From: Nitrospinaceae bacterium
GTDB taxonomy: Bacteria; Nitrospinota; Nitrospinia; Nitrospinales; VA-1
NCBI GenBank assembly: GCA_029261655.1
Contig: JAJDAY010000015.1
Location: 1-64,000, forward strand
Length of the DNA stretch: 64,000 nucleotides
Reading direction: 5' to 3'
The notes below the pieces were generated by a model, which had not been told where the DNA came from, did no database searches, and was given only the letters and a program-made list of their open reading frames with translations. Numbering within the stretch: the first letter of the stretch is position 1; each line of letters opens with the position of its first letter. Shown here in pieces: positions 27,850-35,749 of this stretch. The translations under genes were made by a program, and so were the position numbers.

Positions 27850-28818
27850 TTGCCATCCTCACCGAAACCCAGTGTTCTCATCGCCTTTGGGGGCAACGCA
27901 CTCAACGTTCCCCAAATGGACCACCCGCATCAAAATGAAGAGTTCATCATCGCCAGAAAATCCATGGAAAAGCTGGTGACTCTGATTGAGAACGGCTACG
28001 AAAAAATAATTCTCACCCACGGGAACGGCCCCCAGGTCGGGCAAATCTTTCTTCAACAGGAACTCACAAAAAATGATTTCCCTCGGCAAATCACTCTGGA
28101 CGTATGTGTTGCCGACAGCCAGGGAAGGATCGGCTACATTTTACAAAACGTGTTCGATAATGTGTGTGCCGAACGCGGGATCAACAAAAAGTCCTTTGCT
28201 GTCATCACCCAGGTGATCGTGGATGCCCATGACCCTGCGTTCAAAAAACCCAGCAAGCCGATAGGTCTCTTTTATTCTGAAAAAGATGCCAACCTTATTA
28301 AAAAAACGCGTGACTGGATTATGAAAGAAGACGCGGGCCGGGGCTACCGGAGGGTGGTCCCCTCCCCCATCCCTCTGGATATTGTGGAGAAAAAAATTTT
28401 TCAAAAATTTCTGGACCTGGGTTTCATCGCCATTGGTGCGGGCGGTGGAGGAATTCCCGTCATCCGTGAAGACAATGGCGCGCTAAAGGGAGTCGAAGCC
28501 GTGATCGACAAGGACAAGGCCAGCGCGCTTCTGGCCAATGAGGTTGGAATCAACACGCTGGTCATGCTGACGGAAGTGGATTTCGCGTATTTGAATTTTA
28601 AGTCACCGGAGCAAAAACCGATTGCCAATGCATCTGTCGAAAAAATGGAAGTTTATTTACAGGAAGGTCATTTTCTGGAAGGAAGCATGAAACCAAAAGT
28701 GGAAGCCGCCGTAAAATTTTTGAAAGCAGGCGGGAAAAAAGCGATAATCGCCAACTTGCATAGCTTGGTCCCGGCGGTCGAAGGAAAAACCGGGACGCAA
28801 ATTCTTCCTGATGATTAA
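27850..28818 (+). CDS. arcC: Carbamate kinase
   Basis: 322 residues of the amino-acid-kinase fold. VLIAFGGNAL at the N-terminus, ILTHGNGPQVG, GAGGGGIPVI, the catalytic VIDKDKASALLA and the ATP-site VMLTEVDFAYLNF are all present. It interconverts carbamate plus ATP and carbamoyl phosphate plus ADP. The only sensible start is TTG 27850, with AAAGG 11 bp upstream. It follows the CpgS-like gene by 15 bp. No arginine deiminase or ornithine carbamoyltransferase gene is nearby, so this is not an ordinary arc operon. Confidence 0.92.
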   Translation: MPSSPKPSVLIAFGGNALNVPQMDHPHQNEEFIIARKSMEKLVTLIENGYEKIILTHGNGPQVGQIFLQQELTKNDFPRQITLDVCVADSQGRIGYILQNVFDNVCAERGINKKSFAVITQVIVDAHDPAFKKPSKPIGLFYSEKDANLIKKTRDWIMKEDAGRGYRRVVPSPIPLDIVEKKIFQKFLDLGFIAIGAGGGGIPVIREDNGALKGVEAVIDKDKASALLANEVGINTLVMLTEVDFAYLNFKSPEQKPIANASVEKMEVYLQEGHFLEGSMKPKVEAAVKFLKAGGKKAIIANLHSLVPAVEGKTGTQILPDD

Positions 28819-28836
28819 ATCTTGACAGAGGTAAAA

Positions 28837-30504
28837 ATGGACGGCCCCAGGCAAACTTCGTTTCAAGGAAAACCCATCGCCGACATCGCCGCTTCTTTGG
28901 GTCTGACAGCCGCAGATATCATCCCCTATGGAGACACCAAGGCAAAGGTTCGTCTGGACGTTCTCAAGAGAAACCCACAGCGCGGAAAACTCATTCTGGT
29001 TTCCGCAATCACACCCACCCCGGCGGGAGAAGGTAAAACCACCACCACAATCGGGCTTGGACAGGCATTAGCTCATTTGGGCAAATCGGTTTGCCTGGCG
29101 CTACGTGAACCCTCGATGGGCCCCTGTATGGGGATGAAAGGCGGAGCCACGGGAGGAGGATTGAGCCAGTTGATACCGGCGGAAGAAATCAACCTGCATT
29201 TCACTGGAGATTTTCACGCCATCACCTCGGCCAACAATCTGCTCTCTGCCATGCTCGACAACCGCATCTATCACGACAATTCTATGAACATAGATCCCCG
29301 GCGCATCACCTGGCGGCGAGTGATGGACATGAATGACCGGGCGCTCAGAAATATTATTCTTGGGTTGGGGGGTGCTTTGCAGGGAGTCCCAAGGGAAGGC
29401 GGGTTCGACATCACCGCCGCCTCGGAGATCATGGCCATTTTGTGCCTGGCTGAAAGTTACGAGGACCTGAAAGCAAGATTGGACAGGATTTTAGTCGCTT
29501 TCACTCATGGAGGGGAACCCGTCACCGCGGGTCAATTGCACGCCACCGGAGCGATGACCGCCCTGCTGAAAGACGCTCTGCTCCCCAATCTGGCGCAAAC
29601 TTGTGAAGGGGTGCCCGCATTTATTCACGGCGGACCTTTCGCCAACATAGCGCACGGATGCAATTCGGTGCTGGCCACTAAAATGGCGTTGTCTCTGTCC
29701 GATTGGGCGATCACCGAAGCGGGGTTTGGGTTTGACTTGGGCGCGGAAAAATTTTTTGACATTAAATGCCAGAGCGCGGGTCTCGACACTGCCGCGGTCG
29801 TTCTGGTCGCCACCTGCCGGGCTTTGAAAATGCACGGAGGCGCGGAATTAGCGGAATTAAAAGAACTGTCCAATCTCAATCTCCAGGCTTTGGAAAAAGG
29901 TTTTGACAATCTGGACAAACACGTGGAAAACATCGCCAAATTTGGCGAAAAACCTATCGTTTGTCTCAACCGATTTTCCGGGGACCGCGACGAGGAAATT
30001 GACCTGGTCCGTGAACATTGCGAAACCCGTCTCCAGGTTCCTTTCGCCGTCAGCAATATTTTCGCGGAGGGTGGAAAGGGCGGTCTGGGTCTGGCGCGAA
30101 CCGTGATGGAACATGCGGAGAAGGTATCGTCCCCGTTTCATCCCCTGTACGACTGGAACGATGAGGTAAAAAGTAAAATAGAAACGATCGCCCGTGAGAT
30201 GTATGGCGCAACAAAAATCATCTACAACAAGAAAGCCGAGCGAGACTTAAAATCCATCGAGAAACTGGGCTATGGCAAACTGCCGGTGTGTATCGCAAAA
30301 ACGCCAACCTCTCTCACCGACGATCCCAAAATCTATGGCAGACCGGAAAACTTCCCGGTCACGGTAAGGGAAATCCTGATCGCCGCCGGAGCCGGATTTC
30401 TGATTCCGATCACCGGCGACATCATGCGCATGCCGGGGCTTCCCAAAACTCCTCAGGCGGAAAACATCAATATTGTGGATGGGAAGATACGAGGAATTAA
30501 ATGA
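28837..30504 (+). CDS. fhs: Formate-tetrahydrofolate ligase
   Basis: 555 residues, full family length. It makes 10-formyl-THF from formate, THF and ATP in the cytoplasm. The P-loop is TPAGEGKTTTTIGLGQAL, followed by REPSMGPCMGMKGGATGGG and LHFTGDFHAITSANNLLSA. ATG 28837 is preceded by AGAGG at 5 bp; an in-frame TTG at 28822 is less likely. It lies 18 bp after arcC and ends the three-gene operon. It may supply one-carbon units for biosynthesis; a complete Wood-Ljungdahl branch is not visible in this window. Confidence 0.95.
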   Translation: MDGPRQTSFQGKPIADIAASLGLTAADIIPYGDTKAKVRLDVLKRNPQRGKLILVSAITPTPAGEGKTTTTIGLGQALAHLGKSVCLALREPSMGPCMGMKGGATGGGLSQLIPAEEINLHFTGDFHAITSANNLLSAMLDNRIYHDNSMNIDPRRITWRRVMDMNDRALRNIILGLGGALQGVPREGGFDITAASEIMAILCLAESYEDLKARLDRILVAFTHGGEPVTAGQLHATGAMTALLKDALLPNLAQTCEGVPAFIHGGPFANIAHGCNSVLATKMALSLSDWAITEAGFGFDLGAEKFFDIKCQSAGLDTAAVVLVATCRALKMHGGAELAELKELSNLNLQALEKGFDNLDKHVENIAKFGEKPIVCLNRFSGDRDEEIDLVREHCETRLQVPFAVSNIFAEGGKGGLGLARTVMEHAEKVSSPFHPLYDWNDEVKSKIETIAREMYGATKIIYNKKAERDLKSIEKLGYGKLPVCIAKTPTSLTDDPKIYGRPENFPVTVREILIAAGAGFLIPITGDIMRMPGLPKTPQAENINIVDGKIRGIK

Positions 30505-30520
30505 TTCGAAGAGATTTCAT

Positions 30521-30542
30521 CCTTTTCCTTATCAGGAAGAGG
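30521..30542. other. Stem-loop after fhs
   Basis: CCTTTTCC, a six-base loop, and GGAAGAGG form an 8-bp stem with one G-T pair, 17 bp beyond the fhs stop. No T run follows on the plus strand, so it is not a classical intrinsic terminator; it may protect the mRNA 3' end. Confidence 0.3.
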
Positions 30543-30612
30543 TAAAAAGCTGGAAGATACTTTGTGTTTGCAAATAAGCAACAAACCCCTTTCCAATTTT
30601 TGATGAGCAGTC

Positions 30613-31914
30613 ATGCCAGCCCTTTACTTTAGTTCATGCTCTCACGATTCAGAACCACTGGTTAATAAAATTGTTGACCAGTGCGAATCTTTTTTGGAGG
30701 AAAAATGTTTTCTAGAGACAGCCAGCCGTTCATTTACTCCAGAAAAAATTCGAGACCACCTCGCAGGCTGTGATGCATTGATCGTGGTGATATGCGAAGA
30801 TGCAATACCTTTAATGGATCCCCCATTGCCCCTCAAAGAAAATATTTTAATGGAACGAATTCGATATGAAATCGTCACTGCCATAAATCTGAATTTATTA
30901 ATCGTGCCTCTACTCCTTGGAGAAACTAATCTCCCTGAAAAAAGGAACACGCCGGGAGCATTGAAACGGTTGTTTGAGTATAAAAATTACTGTTTACGAA
31001 GGGATTTTTGCTTTGATGACTTGCATCAACTTATTGAGGATATTGAAGGGGAATTGGAATTTAAAAAGGAAGTGGATAAAAAAATATCTCAACCTTTCCA
31101 GTTTAATTTTTTTGGACGCAGTGAAACTATCGGCAACACGACCGGGTTTCAAAAGTCGGGCATAGAATCTTGCGGCCCTGCTAAATTTGATCGCGTGATT
31201 GACTCAGAAAAATTAATTTTAGCTGAGGCCAGAAGAAAAGGAGATCGGGCGGGCGAAAAGGACGCGCTGTCAGCCTTAGGTTTGACTTATGCCCGGTTAG
31301 GCCAAACCCAGAAAGCGATTCAATATTTTCAAAAGCAACTTGAAATCGTTTGCACGTTGGATGATGATGAGGAAAAATGTGGCTTATTGGCAAATCTGGG
31401 GGATGCCTTCGCCATTACCGGGAAAAATGAGTCTGCCAAAAACCACTATCGGGAGCAATTATCGTTGGCCCAATCCAGGGGCTACCGCGCCTATGAAGGA
31501 AGCGCCTATAACGGTCTTGGTTTTATTTACATCAAGCAGGATAAAGTTGCACGAGGGATAGATTGTTATTTGAAAGCTTTGGCGATATATAAAGAATTGG
31601 AAAATCATGAAAAGGAACTGGAACTATTCGTTGGAATAGGTTTGAACTATCAAAAACTGGGGGAACTGAATAAGGCCGTCGAATTTTTTGAAAATGCTTT
31701 GAAAGTTTCACGGTATTTAGAAAACCGAAAAGAAGAAGCCCGAATCATAGTGGATTTAGGAGAGAACTGCCATCGCCTTGGAAAACTTGACAAGGCGGAC
31801 TTCTATCTAACGGAAGCCGAAGGCATTGTTTGTCATTGGGAGGGAGCCTGGGTCGATTCTTTAGTGAGCCGGTTGAAGTTATTGCGTGAGTCCCTGAAAG
31901 GGCATGAGAATTAA
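30613..31914 (+). CDS. TIR-like domain fused to TPR repeats
   Basis: 433 residues. The N-terminal ~150 resemble a bacterial TIR domain: LYFSSCSHDSEPLVNKIVD as box 1, CDALIVVICEDAIP as the core strand, MERIRYEIVTAINLNLLIVP with E86 near the expected catalytic glutamate, then a closing helix. A linker follows (about 150-200), then at least five TPR units (residues ~210-420), e.g. LGLTYARLGQTQKAIQYFQK and IGLNYQKLGELNKAVEFFEN. There are no membrane segments. TIR domains are often NAD-cleaving effectors or scaffolds. The gene stands alone between fhs and a convergent gene. Confidence 0.65.
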   Translation: MPALYFSSCSHDSEPLVNKIVDQCESFLEEKCFLETASRSFTPEKIRDHLAGCDALIVVICEDAIPLMDPPLPLKENILMERIRYEIVTAINLNLLIVPLLLGETNLPEKRNTPGALKRLFEYKNYCLRRDFCFDDLHQLIEDIEGELEFKKEVDKKISQPFQFNFFGRSETIGNTTGFQKSGIESCGPAKFDRVIDSEKLILAEARRKGDRAGEKDALSALGLTYARLGQTQKAIQYFQKQLEIVCTLDDDEEKCGLLANLGDAFAITGKNESAKNHYREQLSLAQSRGYRAYEGSAYNGLGFIYIKQDKVARGIDCYLKALAIYKELENHEKELELFVGIGLNYQKLGELNKAVEFFENALKVSRYLENRKEEARIIVDLGENCHRLGKLDKADFYLTEAEGIVCHWEGAWVDSLVSRLKLLRESLKGHEN

Positions 31915-32054
31915 TAACAGCAATTGTATCGTCTTCTCCTGGAGCACCCGGGTCACGGGACGGGACATTCCAAAAGCTTTTTCCTTCCATCTGAAAAGTG
32001 GTTTTTAAGCTCTTTTCATCAAGAGTTCAGGAGGCAGGAAACCCGCCTGAAGTT

Positions 32055-32747
32055 TCACCTCGCTTCGATCAAGACAACATTGTTTCTGGTCGCTTCTATG
32101 AATTCCTCAATCGCAAGGTTTTCAAGCGTTAAAAACGATTTGGCATTGCTGAATATTTTATTTTTATTCATCACATCGATCAACACCGAAACAGGGATTG
32201 CCTGGTTCAGTTTCCCCAAATGCTCCCCACGGTCAGACGCCGTTTTAGCTGAAAGAATCATTCCCACGACCTCTCTGTTTCCGTTCAGCAATGGACTGCC
32301 ACTGTGGACCGGGTCCAGATCCATATGGAACTGTAAAAAGCCGGAAGCATTTTCCCTCTGCGATGCCAGGGATCCTTCAAGCAGGGTGTGCCTGTCTTCC
32401 AGAGTGTTTGTCCAGGGGTAACCAAGAGAGAAAACATAAGTATCTTTTAGGCCCGCATTTTCCGACTGCAGGGAAAATGGTTCTCTTTTAACTTTGGGCG
32501 GCTCCACCAGCTCAAGAATCGCCACGGTGCCGGTTTTTCCTTTATTGATCCATTTTGCCGGAATATCGTCTTCATTGGGAAATTTAACCAGGATGTCCCC
32601 GGCATCCTTCACCAGGCCGTGATCGGTGAGAACGAACTGCGTGTTTCCGATCAAAAACCCTGAACCCAACCGCGTAACCGGAGTGCTCCATATCAGAAGA
32701 CCGATCAAAAGTCCCGCAAGAAGGACCGTGCCGATTGCTTTTTTCAT
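32055..32747 (-). CDS. Degenerate trypsin-like (S1C) protease-fold protein, membrane anchored
   Basis: 230 residues with an N-terminal membrane helix (residues 4-20). The core follows DegP-type proteases: GSGFLIGN, VLTDHGLV, VAILEL, and HSGSPLLNGNREVVGMI near the C-terminus. The nucleophile serine is present (S149), but the histidine is out of register (TDHG instead of the usual N-A-H) and the aspartate before A-[IVL]-L is replaced (GTVAIL). There is no PDZ domain. It is therefore probably a non-catalytic relative. It lies 36 bp downstream of mlaA on the same strand. Confidence 0.6.
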   Translation of the reverse strand: MKKAIGTVLLAGLLIGLLIWSTPVTRLGSGFLIGNTQFVLTDHGLVKDAGDILVKFPNEDDIPAKWINKGKTGTVAILELVEPPKVKREPFSLQSENAGLKDTYVFSLGYPWTNTLEDRHTLLEGSLASQRENASGFLQFHMDLDPVHSGSPLLNGNREVVGMILSAKTASDRGEHLGKLNQAIPVSVLIDVMNKNKIFSNAKSFLTLENLAIEEFIEATRNNVVLIEAR

Positions 32748-32783
32748 GGCTGTTTTTTCTTCCTTGAGACCGGCGGAAAACTT

Positions 32784-33710
32784 CTATTCCCTTATCAGGC
32801 GATAGTGATATTGATTGTAAAAGTCGCGAACACTTTCATATTCATCCAGAGAATTTTGTTCGAGTTCTTTTTTGGTTTTTACAAGGAAGGAAGTTTCGTT
32901 AACCTTTTTTCCGGTCGCTATTCCGCTATTCACCATAAAAGGAGCTGAAAAAAGAAAGGCGGGGCTGACAAAAATATCTGCTGTTCTACCAAAAAGGTTT
33001 CGCACCGAAGAGGGACCGAACAGCGGTAAAACCAGGTAAGGCCCTGAGGGAATATCATGAAACCCAAGGGCCTGATTCATGTTTTCATGGACCGGTTTGA
33101 TGTTATATTCCTGCTCTGCGACATCAAGCATGCCTCCCAATCCTGCAGTGGAATTTATCAGGAAACGGCCAACCACCCTTCCCGATTTTTCAAAATTTCC
33201 CTGAATCAGGCTACTCACGAGACTGATAGGCATTGCACCATTATTAAATACGTTTCTAATCGCAATCCTAAGTTCAAGAGGAAAGGCAAATCGATATCCT
33301 TCGGCCACATGTTTGGTGAAATAATTATAGACCTTATTATTAAAATCGAAGAAAAATCGATTGTGTTTTTCAAAAGGGTCTGGAAGTGCGGGAACGTCGC
33401 TGTCAAAGGGGTCTATAATTTCCTCATTTTCAAGAGAAGCCTCCGGTTCTGCCCACTCAGGCCCCGGAACGTCAACACTGTGGGAGCCTTTGCCATCGGT
33501 TTCTGTATTTTCTGACAATAGAATAAAATTCTTTCGAGGTTTGGAAATATTTTTTTTGTTTTGAGCCTTTTGATGGCTTTTCCAATAGTTGGGAGCAATA
33601 TCCAGCTCGCTGACATTGGCCGCCGACACCCATTGAGTCGAAAAAATCAATTGAGCGCTCATTCCGACACCTAAAACCCATCGGCCGATGGCCCATTTCA
33701 ATAACTTCAT
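32784..33710 (-). CDS. mlaA: MlaA/VacJ-family outer-membrane phospholipid-transport protein
   Basis: About 308 residues. The start is placed at ATG 33710, which gives a signal peptide (MKLLKWAIGRWVLGVGMSAQ...); ATG 33782 would add 24 residues before it. Residues about 110-300 contain the VacJ core: DPFEKHNRFFFDFNNKVYNY, RNVFNNGAMPISLVSSLIQG, GRFLINSTAGLGGMLDVA and a GPYLVLPLFGPSSVR block. It removes phospholipids from the outer leaflet and passes them to MlaC. There is no lipobox cysteine after the signal, unlike E. coli MlaA. An acidic linker of about 70 residues precedes the core. Confidence 0.88.
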   Translation of the reverse strand: MKLLKWAIGRWVLGVGMSAQLIFSTQWVSAANVSELDIAPNYWKSHQKAQNKKNISKPRKNFILLSENTETDGKGSHSVDVPGPEWAEPEASLENEEIIDPFDSDVPALPDPFEKHNRFFFDFNNKVYNYFTKHVAEGYRFAFPLELRIAIRNVFNNGAMPISLVSSLIQGNFEKSGRVVGRFLINSTAGLGGMLDVAEQEYNIKPVHENMNQALGFHDIPSGPYLVLPLFGPSSVRNLFGRTADIFVSPAFLFSAPFMVNSGIATGKKVNETSFLVKTKKELEQNSLDEYESVRDFYNQYHYRLIRE

Positions 33711-33903
33711 GTCCAATTTCAGAAAGGATTTGTAAGAACTACAGAAAATATTTTGTGATAGAATTGCAATTCTTGAATTCAATGATCACGGGATATCGTG
33801 TGCCCAAGAAACTGCCTGATGATTTCTTTCGGTATCTGGACAGGACTCCATCCGAAATAAATCAGAGGTCAAGCCCCATTTTTTTATTTTTCCCAGGCCA
33901 TTA

Positions 33904-34656
33904 ATGATGACGCAAACGGATGAAAAATTGATTCCGCATCCTCCTCTTAAAAATTTTTATCAGGATGAGACCCAGCGAAATGAGTTCGTAAACAGAATCT
34001 TTAACGATACGGCGTCAAAGTACGACCCTATCAATAGTATTTTATCCTTTGGTTCGGGAAATTGGTATCGAAAACAAGCTTTGCTCCGTTCAGGGTTAAC
34101 CACCGGGATGGATATCCTTGACGTGGCAACCGGCACGGGCCTGGTCGCGGAATCAGAGATTGCCATCATCGGACCCAAGGGAAGTGTCATGGGCCTGGAT
34201 CGAAGTTACAATATGTTGGCAGAAGTGGGCAAGAAATTAAATATCCCCCTGGTTCAGGGAGATGCAAATGGTTTGCCTTTTAGTGATAATTCCTTTGACT
34301 TTCTCACCATGGGCTACGCTTTACGTCACGTCGATGACCTTAAGGAAACATTTAAGGAATACTTTAGAGTCTTAAAGCCAGGAGGAACTTTACTGATTCT
34401 TGAACTGATGAAACCCACAAACAAAATCATCTACAGAATGATTCTTTTATATTTTCGACTGATGACGGCGTTGATTTCAATGCCTGGAGTTGGCGGTAAA
34501 AATGAAGGCAAGCTCATCCAATATTACTGGGAAACCATCGATCAGTTTGTGGGGTCGGATATCATAATAAATTCTCTTTCTGAAACCGGTTTCGCTCAAG
34601 CGAAATCGCATCAGCTTTTCAATTTTTTTACCGAATTCACAGCGATCAAAGCCTGA
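33904..34656 (+). CDS. UbiE/MenG-like class I SAM methyltransferase
   Basis: 250 residues. FNDTASKYDPINSILSFGSG matches the UbiE N-terminus; motif I is ILDVATGTGLVA, with VMGLDRSYNML as acidic loop, ALRHVDDLKETFKEYFRVLK and PGGTLLILE as later motifs. UbiE methylates the quinone ring. The gene sits at the edge of the aryl-polyene-like cluster and converges on the chorismatase gene 19 bp away, so it might instead methylate a hydroxybenzoate-derived head group. Sequence alone does not separate the two roles; it diverges from standard UbiE in its C-terminal third. Confidence 0.75.
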   Translation: MMTQTDEKLIPHPPLKNFYQDETQRNEFVNRIFNDTASKYDPINSILSFGSGNWYRKQALLRSGLTTGMDILDVATGTGLVAESEIAIIGPKGSVMGLDRSYNMLAEVGKKLNIPLVQGDANGLPFSDNSFDFLTMGYALRHVDDLKETFKEYFRVLKPGGTLLILELMKPTNKIIYRMILLYFRLMTALISMPGVGGKNEGKLIQYYWETIDQFVGSDIIINSLSETGFAQAKSHQLFNFFTEFTAIKA

Positions 34657-34675
34657 GCATGATCCTGTCCTGCGA

Positions 34676-35749
34676 TTATCTTACTTCGCTCCCAGGAGCC
34701 CTGTCTTCCGCGGAACCAGGAGCCTGGCTACTTTTCACCCAGATGCCTTCAACTTCTAGAAGTAATTCTTTGCGGCAAATATCTCCAACAAGGTATAGAC
34801 TCGATGCCCCCCCTCCCAGTTTTTTCTCCATTTTTTCCCTGACCAGAGGCAGTAACCCCGCATCGCGCAAATAAGTTTTTGTGATCAATAAGTCTTCGGA
34901 GTGGGCTTTCCCGGCACCGCTGTCCAGATTAAAACCGCAATGATCCAGCAGGGAATCCAGGTTTCTGTGAATTTCGTGTATCTGTTGTGAAGGATCGTCC
35001 TGGTGGCAACTTTCATGACCAACGATGCTTGCTGTTCCGGCCACGTATAAATATTTGTTCTCCCCCCAATCCATACATGTGGCGCGGGCAAACGAGGGAC
35101 TGCGCTTGCCATATTCTCTGGGGTAAAGATAGGCGCTCACCTGCCTTGGGTTTTCAATATGCTTTACGCTATGGTTTCGGGTGGCCATGAAATTGATTGT
35201 GAGGGGGCCGCTTTCCGACCCGACAGCAGAACCCGCAGGGAAATACCGATGCATTGATTTATATTTTTCAGCAAACGCATCACTCCTGCCGGCACAAAAA
35301 AGTTTGTATCTTTCAATTCCATTGGTTTCAAAATTTATTTTTGGAAAATAGTTCCAGCAACGAACTAAAACAGGAAAACCTTGTCGATCAAGGAAGTTGA
35401 AAATTTCCTTGTAGGCGCGAAAGGTGAGTTGCTCCAGATTTTCTGTTGTGGTTTCATGAAAACAGATCGATCCAAAGACAAGTTCTGAATTGGCGGCATA
35501 AGATATATTTCCAAATTGATTCACCTCATGGGGCAAATCCGCAGTCCAGACTTCCACCAGAGGGTCATCTCCAATCTGGGGAAGGGAGACCGGCACTTGC
35601 AGACAGCCTGGCATCTGGGAGTCCGGGCGATGCCCCCCATAATAAATAACCGCCAGAATATTATTCCCCTTTTGGGAAAATTCCTTGAGTTTTTTCTCCG
35701 CTACCAGGGCCACCGACAGAGTGCTGCCTATGATTTCTAGCATCTTCAA
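34676..35749 (-). CDS. Chorismatase of the FkbO/Hyg5/XanB2 family
   Basis: 357 residues. Family-like segments include FGSICFHETT, RCWNYFPKIN, RYKLFCAGRSDAFAE, AGSAVGSESGPLTINFMA, YPREYGKRSPSFARAT and YVAGTASIVGHESCHQDD. These enzymes hydrolyse chorismate: FkbO gives a dihydroxycyclohexadienoate, Hyg5 gives 3-hydroxybenzoate, and XanB2 gives 3- and 4-hydroxybenzoate for xanthomonadin and ubiquinone. In this pigment-type cluster a XanB2/Hyg5-like activity that supplies the aryl starter is the likely role. Its ATG overlaps the halogenase stop by four bases, so the two are coupled. Confidence 0.85.
   Translation of the reverse strand: MKMLEIIGSTLSVALVAEKKLKEFSQKGNNILAVIYYGGHRPDSQMPGCLQVPVSLPQIGDDPLVEVWTADLPHEVNQFGNISYAANSELVFGSICFHETTTENLEQLTFRAYKEIFNFLDRQGFPVLVRCWNYFPKINFETNGIERYKLFCAGRSDAFAEKYKSMHRYFPAGSAVGSESGPLTINFMATRNHSVKHIENPRQVSAYLYPREYGKRSPSFARATCMDWGENKYLYVAGTASIVGHESCHQDDPSQQIHEIHRNLDSLLDHCGFNLDSGAGKAHSEDLLITKTYLRDAGLLPLVREKMEKKLGGGASSLYLVGDICRKELLLEVEGIWVKSSQAPGSAEDRAPGSEVR

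Noticed and set aside
27850-28818. Arginine deiminase operon
   Set aside because: The carbamate kinase has no arcA, arcB or arcD beside it, so only arcC is called.
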